Assembly: GCA_018384465.1 (NCBI GenBank)
Contig: JAHAYQ010000014.1
Location: 1-5,344, forward strand
Reading direction: 5' to 3'
Length of the DNA stretch: 5,344 nt
Origin: Myroides sp.
GTDB taxonomy: Bacteria > Bacteroidota > Bacteroidia > Flavobacteriales > Flavobacteriaceae
The notes beneath the pieces are model-generated. The model made no database searches and was not told the DNA's origin. It was given only the letters and a program-made list of their open reading frames with translations. Positions 1-5,344 of the stretch are shown in pieces. The position numbers and the translations under genes are program-made. Numbering within the stretch: position 1 is the first letter of the stretch; each line of letters begins with the position of its first letter.

Positions 1-2439
1 GACGAAAATGGTGAAATGCAAATAAACACTCCGTTTCCTGGTAGTTTCCAAATAATGGCAACTCAAGAAATTGGCGAAGTACAAGCCGATACCACCTACC
101 CACTTAATTACAGATCAATGTATGATTTGCAAGGTGTGCAATTTGTAATGGATCGACCAATAATAGGGAAAAAAGTATTGAAATCGAACGGAGATTTTAA
201 AGCCAAAAATAAAAGCGATGCCTTAATTGTTACGGTTCGTTCACAAGGTAAAGAACAAGAAGTTACGCTGTTAGGTTCTCAAGGACAAATGGGTGTGCCA
301 CACTCGTTTCAATTAGGTGAGTTAGAATTTACCTTAATTTACGGATCAAAAGTCCATACAACGCCTTTCCAAGTGCGCTTAAACGACTTTATTGCTGAAA
401 AATATCCTGGAACTGAAAAAAGTTATTCTTCTTTTGAAAGTCAGGTAACTATCATAGATCCTGAAAAAACTTTTGATTACCGTATTTATATGAATCACGT
501 GTTAGATCATAAAGGATATCGATTTTTTCAAGCTTCATACGACCCAGACGAACTAGGTACACACTTATCTGTAAACCACGATTGGTGGGGAACATGGATT
601 ACTTACGTTGGTTATACCTTACTTTATATTTCTATGCTGTTAATTTTATTCACTAAAAACACTCGTTTTAACGATTTACGTAAAAAATTAAACAAAGTTC
701 GAGAAAAAAAGGCGGCATTAACTACTATAATGCTTTTGTTTGGACTATTTACAGCATCAGCACAGCATCAACACAACGCACCTACTAATGCTCAAATTGA
801 TTCATTATTAGTAAAAACCACCGTATCTCAAGAACATGCCGATTTGTTTGGATCTATCATTGTTCAAGATCATGGTGGACGTATGAAACCTATTAATACC
901 TTTTCATCTGAATTATTGCGTAAAGTAAGTAAAGACGATCATTTTAAAGGGATGGATTCAGATCAAGTAATGTTATCTATCACTCAATTTCCGCAGTTGT
1001 GGTATCATGTCCCAATCATCAATTTAAAACGTGGAAACGATAGTATTCGCTCAATAATTGGTATACCTGCTGATGCAAAATTAGCATCCTTATCTGATTT
1101 CTTTGATGATCGTGGAAACTACAAATTAGATAAATTCTTAGACGAAGCGTATCAAGCATCTGTAAAAAATCAATTTCAAAAAGATTTTATTGCTGCCGAT
1201 GAAAAAGTTAATCTGTTATATTCAGCAATAAGTGGACAAATTTTAAGAATCTTTCCAATTCCTGGACACGAAAACAACAAATGGGTTTCATATTTAGAGT
1301 TAAATGAATCGGGTATTACAGGAACCGATTCTCTTTATACCAAGAATATTTTACCGATGTACACTACCTCGTTGTTAAAATCAATCGAAACAAAAGATTT
1401 TACAGCGTCAGACGATTTATTAGAATCAATCAAAAACTATCAAAATAAATTTGGTAGTGATGTAATGCCCTCTGAACAAAAAGTTAAAGCCGAAATTTTA
1501 TATAATAAATACGACATCTTTAAAAAATTGTTCTCGTACTATATGTATATTTCTGTTGCTTTATTTGTGGTAGTACTGATACGTATTTTTAAAGACAACA
1601 CAATTTTACGCACCTTGTGTAAGGTTTTTATCGGAATAAACATTTTCTTTTTTGTGCTACACACTGGTGGATTAATAGCTCGTTGGTACATTTCAGGTCA
1701 TGCACCGTGGTCTGATGCTTATGAATCGATGATCTACGTGGCATGGGCAACCATGTTGTTTGGATTTATTTTTGGAAAAAAATCTGAACTAACCATTGCT
1801 TCTACCGCGTTCGTTGCCGGAATGATTTTGATGATTGCACATTGGAACTGGATGGATCCATCAATTGGCACATTAGCTCCAGTACTTGATTCATATTGGT
1901 TAATGATTCACGTAGCCATCATTGTAGCGAGTTATGGTCCGTTTGCTTTAGGTATGATTTTAGGTCTTGTAGCTTTATTCTTAATGATATTTACCACTAA
2001 GAATAACAAAAAGCGTATGGAATTAAACCTGAAAGAAATTACCTATATTAATGAAATGGCACTAACCGTTGGGTTGGTAATGTTGACCATTGGTAACTTC
2101 TTAGGCGGACAATGGGCCAACGAAAGTTGGGGACGCTATTGGGGATGGGATCCTAAAGAAACTTGGGCATTGATATCTATTATGGTTTATGCATTTGTAA
2201 TTCACATGCGTTTTGTACCTGCTTTACGCGGTTTGTGGATTTACAACTTAATGTCGGTATTAGCATTTTATAGTATTATGATGACCTATTTTGGAGTTAA
2301 CTTCTATTTATCAGGTCTTCACTCTTATGCAAAAGGCGACCAGGTGGTAACACCAACCTTTATTTGGTTTTCGGTAGCAACTATAGCAATTTTAGCATTT
2401 TTCGCTTTCTTTAAATACAAAAAATATTACAAGAAATAA
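1..2439 (+). CDS. ccsBA: Cytochrome c biogenesis protein CcsBA (fused ResB-CcsA), 5'-truncated
   Basis: This is the System II cytochrome c synthase, an inner-membrane protein that exports haem and attaches it to apocytochrome CXXCH motifs in the periplasm. The frame is open to the left edge, so the ATG at 16 is internal and the true start lies upstream; 812 residues are visible, and fused Bacteroidota homologues are usually somewhat over 1,000 residues, so the first ResB membrane helices are missing. Visible residues 1-195 are the end of the periplasmic ResB domain, followed by a membrane helix (about 197-217). A lysine-rich linker and a second hydrophobic stretch (about 239-253) lead to a periplasmic region (about 255-508) containing QDHGGRMKPINT. 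The rest is the multi-helix CcsA domain. It holds the tryptophan-rich WWD haem-binding motif at 705-722 (WANESWGRYWGWDPKETW). Candidate haem-ligand histidines are His637 (SYWLMIHV), His735 (YAFVIHMRF) and His774 (SGLHSY), by position relative to the family. The fusion identification is secure; helix limits are estimates. An intrinsic terminator follows directly. Confidence 0.95.
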   Translation, partial: DENGEMQINTPFPGSFQIMATQEIGEVQADTTYPLNYRSMYDLQGVQFVMDRPIIGKKVLKSNGDFKAKNKSDALIVTVRSQGKEQEVTLLGSQGQMGVPHSFQLGELEFTLIYGSKVHTTPFQVRLNDFIAEKYPGTEKSYSSFESQVTIIDPEKTFDYRIYMNHVLDHKGYRFFQASYDPDELGTHLSVNHDWWGTWITYVGYTLLYISMLLILFTKNTRFNDLRKKLNKVREKKAALTTIMLLFGLFTASAQHQHNAPTNAQIDSLLVKTTVSQEHADLFGSIIVQDHGGRMKPINTFSSELLRKVSKDDHFKGMDSDQVMLSITQFPQLWYHVPIINLKRGNDSIRSIIGIPADAKLASLSDFFDDRGNYKLDKFLDEAYQASVKNQFQKDFIAADEKVNLLYSAISGQILRIFPIPGHENNKWVSYLELNESGITGTDSLYTKNILPMYTTSLLKSIETKDFTASDDLLESIKNYQNKFGSDVMPSEQKVKAEILYNKYDIFKKLFSYYMYISVALFVVVLIRIFKDNTILRTLCKVFIGINIFFFVLHTGGLIARWYISGHAPWSDAYESMIYVAWATMLFGFIFGKKSELTIASTAFVAGMILMIAHWNWMDPSIGTLAPVLDSYWLMIHVAIIVASYGPFALGMILGLVALFLMIFTTKNNKKRMELNLKEITYINEMALTVGLVMLTIGNFLGGQWANESWGRYWGWDPKETWALISIMVYAFVIHMRFVPALRGLWIYNLMSVLAFYSIMMTYFGVNFYLSGLHSYAKGDQVVTPTFIWFSVATIAILAFFAFFKYKKYYKK
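2113..2166 (+). other. WWD haem-binding motif of CcsBA
   Basis: This segment encodes WANESWGRYWGWDPKETW, matching the family pattern WGxxWxWDxxExW of the CcsA/CcmC/CcmF haem-handling proteins. In CcsA-type proteins this periplasm-facing loop binds haem and lies between helices carrying the ligand histidines. All key tryptophans, the Asp and the Glu are intact, so the synthase should be active as far as this motif shows. Confidence 0.93.
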
Positions 2440-2443
2440 TCGT

Positions 2444-2472
2444 AAAGCTTCCGAAATTCGGAAGCTTTTTTT
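2444..2472 (+). terminator. Intrinsic terminator after ccsBA
   Basis: A perfect 11-bp stem (AAAGCTTCCGA pairing with TCGGAAGCTTT) with a 3-nt loop begins 4 bases after the ccsBA stop codon. It runs into a tract of seven T residues (2466-2472, the first three inside the stem). GC-containing stem plus T-tract is a textbook rho-independent terminator and separates ccsBA from the peroxidase gene. Confidence 0.9.
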
Positions 2473-2479
2473 ATCTTTA
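2472..2479 (+). promoter_or_regulatory. Possible -7 element for the peroxidase gene
   Basis: TATCTTTA is one base away from the Bacteroidota -7 consensus TAnnTTTG and ends 16 bases before the peroxidase ATG. I find no TTG or TTTG at the usual 17-23 base spacing upstream, because that position is occupied by the ccsBA terminator stem. The peroxidase needs a promoter here if the terminator is efficient, so this is the best candidate, but the match is weak. Confidence 0.3.
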
Positions 2480-2495
2480 ACAAAAGAATTCAGCA

Positions 2496-3101
2496 ATGAA
2501 AACAAGCATGAAAAATTTTTTGTTATCTATTAGTTCACTATTTATGTTTGCCTGCTTTGGCGGTAAAAAAGTGTACACGGTAGATGAAAGCACTAAAGAA
2601 AAGTTAACAACTATGGAAGATGTAAAAAGCATTTATGATTTTAAAGTAGAAACCATTAGTGGCGATACGTTAGATTTAGCCACGCTTAAAGGCAAAAAAG
2701 TACTTATTGTAAACACGGCTTCAAAATGCGGGCTAACACCACAGTTTGAACAATTAGAGGCGTTGTATCAACAATACAAAGATCAAAATTTTGTAATCAT
2801 TGGTTTTCCTTCAAATGATTTTATGGGACAAGATCCGGGTACTAACGAAGAAATAGCCGAATTCTGTCAATTAAATTACGGAGTAAGCTTTCCTATGATG
2901 GCAAAAGTTGTGGTAAAAGGAAAAGACAAGCACCCATTGTACCAATATTTAACTGAAAAAGCACACAACCAAATTGATGATTTTGATATAGAATGGAATT
3001 TTCAGAAATTCTTAATTAACGGAAATGGTACTATTGATAAAGTAGTAAGTCCGCGAACTTTACCCAATACTCCTGAAATTATTGATTGGATTAAAGCATA
3101 A
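2496..3101 (+). CDS. gpx: Glutathione peroxidase family protein (Cys type), probable lipoprotein
   Basis: This is a thiol peroxidase of the glutathione peroxidase fold, expected to reduce hydrogen peroxide or organic hydroperoxides, in bacteria usually with thioredoxin-like donors. The peroxidatic residue is Cys78 in NTASKCGLTPQ, a cysteine where animal enzymes have selenocysteine. The other active-site residues are present: Gln112 (MGQDPG), Trp167 and Asn168 (EWNFQKFL). Cys124 (EFCQLNYG) sits at the resolving-cysteine position of two-Cys enzymes, while the FPCNQF cysteine is Ser106 here. Residues 1-20 resemble a lipoprotein signal: basic start, hydrophobic core, then FMFAC with Cys20 as lipidation site; Met at -3 and Phe at -2 make it an imperfect lipobox. 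The peroxidase domain begins near residue 44. An internal ATG at 2613 (Met40) would give a 162-residue cytoplasmic form close to the normal family length. I favour 2496 because the leader looks like a signal plus linker and the terminator and promoter candidate lie just upstream. No Shine-Dalgarno is visible. Confidence 0.93.
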   Translation: MKTSMKNFLLSISSLFMFACFGGKKVYTVDESTKEKLTTMEDVKSIYDFKVETISGDTLDLATLKGKKVLIVNTASKCGLTPQFEQLEALYQQYKDQNFVIIGFPSNDFMGQDPGTNEEIAEFCQLNYGVSFPMMAKVVVKGKDKHPLYQYLTEKAHNQIDDFDIEWNFQKFLINGNGTIDKVVSPRTLPNTPEIIDWIKA

Positions 3102-3141
3102 AAAAAACCGAAAAGACTTTTAAAGTCTTTTCGGTTTTTTT
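3101..3141. terminator. Bidirectional terminator shared by gpx and bTHX genes
   Basis: This is a perfect inverted repeat centred on base 3121: a run of seven A, then CCGAAAAGACTTT, mirrored by AAAGTCTTTTCGG and a run of seven T. On the + strand the T-tract at 3135-3141 terminates the peroxidase transcript; on the - strand the complement of the A-tract at 3101-3107 does the same for the bTHX transcript. The last base of the gpx stop codon and two bases of the bTHX stop codon fall inside the repeat. Confidence 0.92.
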
Positions 3142-3256
3142 ATTTAGAATCGGCAGTTGGTTCAGCAGCTGCTTTTTTCTTGTTTCTTGGGCGTAACTTA
3201 CCGTATGAACCTCGACAAATTTTCCCTCTTTTAGTTTTCATATCTCCTTTTCCCAT
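3140..3256 (-). CDS. Small ribosomal subunit protein bTHX (30S ribosomal protein THX)
   Basis: This short gene encodes 38 residues, starting MGKGDMKTKRGKICRGSYGK and ending TADSK. The GKGDxKTxRGKIxRGSYGKxRPRxKKK core matches the Thx protein first described on the Thermus 30S subunit, a small, very basic peptide that sits in a cavity at the head of the subunit and stabilises rRNA. Bacteroidota members carry a C-terminal tail beyond the roughly 26-residue Thermus form; here it is about 12 residues, rich in Ala with some acidic residues (AAAEPTADSK). Position 14 is Cys, where I recall Trp in Thermus. The ATG at 3256 is the only sensible start, since the conserved core begins at residue 2. It lies 78 bp downstream of the AsmA-like gene on the same strand, with its own promoter, and its TAA stop overlaps the shared terminator. 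I am confident of the identity from the motif despite the small size. Confidence 0.93.
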   Translation of the reverse strand: MGKGDMKTKRGKICRGSYGKLRPRNKKKAAAEPTADSK

Positions 3257-3266
3257 AAGACTAAAA

Positions 3267-3289
3267 ATTTGAAGTTAATAAACTCAAAT
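3267..3289. repeat. Imperfect AT-rich inverted repeat over the bTHX start region
   Basis: ATTTGAAGTT and AACTCAAAT form a 9-bp inverted repeat with one bulged base and a 4-base centre (AATA). It overlaps the inner half of the -7 element and the predicted transcription start of the bTHX gene. It could be an operator-like site or a small leader hairpin, but the composition is so AT-rich that chance is a fair explanation. Confidence 0.3.
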
Positions 3290-3316
3290 ATAAGCTTTTT
3301 AATCTTAATAAGCAAA
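3285..3316 (-). promoter_or_regulatory. Bacteroidota-type promoter of the bTHX gene
   Basis: Read on the - strand this is TTTG (3316-3313), a 20-base spacer, then TATATTTG (3292-3285). That is an exact match to the -7 consensus TAnnTTTG of the Bacteroidota primary sigma factor and to its -33 TTTG element at a permitted spacing. Transcription should begin about 5-8 bases further on, leaving a leader of about 20-25 bases before the bTHX ATG. The leader has no Shine-Dalgarno, as is common in this phylum. Confidence 0.78.
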
Positions 3317-3334
3317 CACATTGATATGAAGCAA

Positions 3335-5344
3335 TTACTCCGTAACTTCTTCTTCTGTTTGTAATGATTGTAAGTAAGCATCGTATTCTTCATCTGTTTC
3401 ATCTAATGTTTCTTCTTCATATTTGCCCAAGCTTATTTTAAAATCGTCAGCCGAGCCTTTTACAGTAATAGGAATCCCTATTATTCCAAATGGGGGCAAT
3501 CCTAAGCGCATTCCAACGTTCATGTTTCCATCTAAAGTTACTTGGCCTTCAACCCTTGGTCTAAATCCGGCTATTTTAAACTTAGTACGAGGAATAGTTA
3601 ACACGTTGTTTTCTATAGTCGATTTTATGACTACGTTCTTTACGTTGGCATCGTGCAAGGCATCAGTTTTAGTTTCTTTAGCTACGGCGTTAAACAATTT
3701 AAAACCCTGAAATTGTATATTTTCTAAAGTAAGATCTCCTCCACCCATTAATGAAGGCATTACAGGATACATATCGGCATTTAACCTTCCTGTTAATTGA
3801 TAATTTAATGATACTTGTCCCGAAGCACTTTCGGCTGCCGATACCATTTCTCTAAATAAAGTAAGTTCTTTATATGCCTTTTGTATATCGAAATGTTGAG
3901 CTTGAATATCAAAATCAAACAAAGCCGATCGAGACGATATAGGTTCGTAAGTAGCATTTAAACTAAACGATGTATCAATAAGATCAAAAGTGGTTTGATT
4001 TACTTTTAATTTTTGTTCTGCTATTTGTAAAGCTCCTTTTAAATTATAAAGCTCTAAATCATTAAATCGGACTTTTTTAGCATCGGCCGTTAAATCAAAA
4101 GCTATATGGTTTGGCAATAAAACCACCCCACCTTCTGATGTACTATTGCTTGCTTCTGCCATAAAACTATTAACATCTATAAAATCAGTTGTTACCGATA
4201 ACGAACCTTTTAAAGTCGCATTGTTCGATAAAAAGTAATTGATGTAATTTTCTAAATGTCCATTTAAAACAAATCGTTGCTTATCGTAATTCATAGTAAC
4301 ATCACTCATCTTGATTTGTTTTCGGAAAAAATTGAACTTTCCGTTTTGAAATACAAAATCATGAGGAAAATAATCTGATTTTACTCTAATTTTTTTCAAC
4401 AGTACAAAACCTCTGTTTCTAATAGATGATGCTTCATCGGCTCCGCCCTTTCCTTTAATTTTTAAATCAGCCTCAACCGATCCTTCAACATCCCAACCTT
4501 CTACTTTAAAAACTTGATAAAGATTACCTAAATTTAGTTTTCCTTTGGTTCCGATATCAAAAACCAAATTGTTAAAGTTAAACAAATCGGCATTTAATTG
4601 AAACGGTTCGTTTGCCAATACAAAAGAAATAGGCAGTAACTTTATGTGCAAATCGTTCATAGATCCTTTTGGAGAACTTATATGCGTTTCTAATGAAATT
4701 TTTTCTAAAGGAACATCTGGCAAATCGTTATATTTTAAATAACCATTTTTTAATTTTATCACCGATGCTACCACCGGAATTTTGTTTTTAGCCCAATCTA
4801 ATCTGCCTTTTGCTTTAGTTGTTACAGTGAGCTCGCCAGCAAAATCGACTTCTTTTATTGGAAAGATGTTCTTCACTTCGGTTAAATTAACAAAAGCATT
4901 TAAATCGGCATCAACATTGTAATCGATTAAATTGTCGACTTTTAATTTTCCTTTTACAAAATTACTCCCCGATTTTACATCTATGTTTTCAAAAGAAGCT
5001 GCTGTATGAAGATAATTACCATCTGTATTGGTCGCCTTTAAATTAAAAGACACAAAATCTAACGCAGTAGGCATTTTATTCCATTGAAAAAATCCATCTT
5101 TCCAAACAGCATCAATAGAAAAAGTAGGAATTTCTTGAATTTTTGTTTGCAAACTTCCATTTGCTAAGGTCTTTTCAGTTGCTACATAATTTCCCTTTAC
5201 AAAACCATGTAATGCAACATTTCCTTGCAATTTCATGCCATCTATCGCTAAGGTTTTCCAAAGATCGGTTACATTTAATTGTGAATTCAGCTCGGCATCA
5301 ACATACATAGGCATTTTGTAGGTTGCTTTTCCTTTAGCAAATCC
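3335..5344 (-). CDS. AsmA-like C-terminal region-containing envelope protein, 5'-truncated
   Basis: This is the C-terminal 669 residues of an AsmA-family protein, large envelope proteins linked to outer-membrane biogenesis and, for the related TamB/YhdP group, phospholipid transport between membranes. The frame stays open to the right edge, so the Met at 5314 is internal and the N-terminal membrane anchor lies outside the window. The visible chain is made of repeated amphipathic beta-strand segments ending in patterns such as LKGSLSVTTDF, VKGKLKVDNL and VEGSVEADLKIKGKG, as expected for the elongated beta-groove fold. The AsmA-like C-terminal domain spans about 505-640 (GQVSLNYQLTGRLNADMYP, then VEGQVTLDG and GIIGIPITVKGSADDFKISL). 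The last 28 residues form an acidic tail with 13 Asp/Glu. No terminator is visible before the bTHX gene 78 bp downstream, so read-through is possible. Family assignment is firm; the cargo or partner cannot be read from sequence. Confidence 0.88.
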   Translation of the reverse strand, partial: GFAKGKATYKMPMYVDAELNSQLNVTDLWKTLAIDGMKLQGNVALHGFVKGNYVATEKTLANGSLQTKIQEIPTFSIDAVWKDGFFQWNKMPTALDFVSFNLKATNTDGNYLHTAASFENIDVKSGSNFVKGKLKVDNLIDYNVDADLNAFVNLTEVKNIFPIKEVDFAGELTVTTKAKGRLDWAKNKIPVVASVIKLKNGYLKYNDLPDVPLEKISLETHISSPKGSMNDLHIKLLPISFVLANEPFQLNADLFNFNNLVFDIGTKGKLNLGNLYQVFKVEGWDVEGSVEADLKIKGKGGADEASSIRNRGFVLLKKIRVKSDYFPHDFVFQNGKFNFFRKQIKMSDVTMNYDKQRFVLNGHLENYINYFLSNNATLKGSLSVTTDFIDVNSFMAEASNSTSEGGVVLLPNHIAFDLTADAKKVRFNDLELYNLKGALQIAEQKLKVNQTTFDLIDTSFSLNATYEPISSRSALFDFDIQAQHFDIQKAYKELTLFREMVSAAESASGQVSLNYQLTGRLNADMYPVMPSLMGGGDLTLENIQFQGFKLFNAVAKETKTDALHDANVKNVVIKSTIENNVLTIPRTKFKIAGFRPRVEGQVTLDGNMNVGMRLGLPPFGIIGIPITVKGSADDFKISLGKYEEETLDETDEEYDAYLQSLQTEEEVTE

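Noticed and set aside
16..18. ATG at base 16 as the start of ccsBA
   Set aside because: The frame is open to the window edge (DENGE precedes it) and the protein begins in the middle of the ResB periplasmic domain, so the real start is upstream.
3293..3312. Possible terminator for the AsmA-like gene (GCTT...AAGC on the - strand)
   Set aside because: Only 4 bp can pair around a 12-base loop, with no T-tract after it; the stretch is better explained as the spacer of the bTHX promoter.
3423..3710. A 95-codon open frame on the + strand
   Set aside because: It lies wholly inside, and antisense to, the conserved AsmA C-terminal domain coding region. It has no recognisable motif, no promoter-like sequence ahead of it, and its composition is what the reverse of a coding strand gives.
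5312..5314. Met at 5314 (- strand) as the start of the AsmA-like gene
   Set aside because: Ten further in-frame codons (GFAKGKATYK) run to the edge, and no membrane anchor follows the Met, so it is internal.
1..5344. Mobile elements, CRISPR, tRNA/rRNA genes or a defence cassette
   Set aside because: I found no terminal repeats, transposase, spaced direct repeats or RNA-gene signatures; all genes are housekeeping or envelope types with uniform composition.

Overview
This 5.3-kb window looks like ordinary chromosome from a member of the Bacteroidota, most likely a flavobacterium. The support is the low-GC, A/T-ending codon use, the absence of Shine-Dalgarno sequences ahead of the two visible starts, a promoter of the Bacteroidota type (TTTG-N20-TATATTTG), and a gene set typical of that group: a fused ResB-CcsA (CcsBA) haem/cytochrome c synthase, a glutathione peroxidase with a lipoprotein-like leader, a 38-residue ribosomal protein bTHX, and a large AsmA-like envelope protein. 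The genus cannot be fixed from the sequence alone.

Layout. On the + strand, the 3' part of ccsBA enters from the left edge (1-2439) and ends at a strong intrinsic terminator (2444-2472). A glutathione peroxidase gene follows (2496-3101). On the - strand, an AsmA-like gene enters from the right edge (5344-3335), followed 78 bp downstream by the small bTHX gene (3256-3140), which has its own well-formed promoter (3316-3285). The gpx and bTHX genes converge on one perfect inverted repeat (3101-3141) that serves as a bidirectional terminator; only 38 bp separate their stop codons.

How the genes relate. CcsBA and the peroxidase would both act on the periplasmic side of the envelope (haem attachment to c-type cytochromes; thiol-dependent peroxide removal), but the terminator between them argues for separate transcription. 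The AsmA-like protein belongs to a family linked to outer-membrane homeostasis and lipid transport. bTHX is a housekeeping component of the small ribosomal subunit and could be transcribed both from its own promoter and by read-through from the AsmA-like gene, since no terminator is visible between them.

Both large genes are cut by the window edges; nothing appears frameshifted. There are no tRNA or rRNA genes, insertion sequences, CRISPR arrays or signs of recent transfer. No stretch longer than 78 bp lacks a gene. I see no new multi-gene system here; the points of interest are the small bTHX gene and its compact control signals, the signal-peptide-like junction inside CcsBA, and the start and localisation question for the peroxidase.
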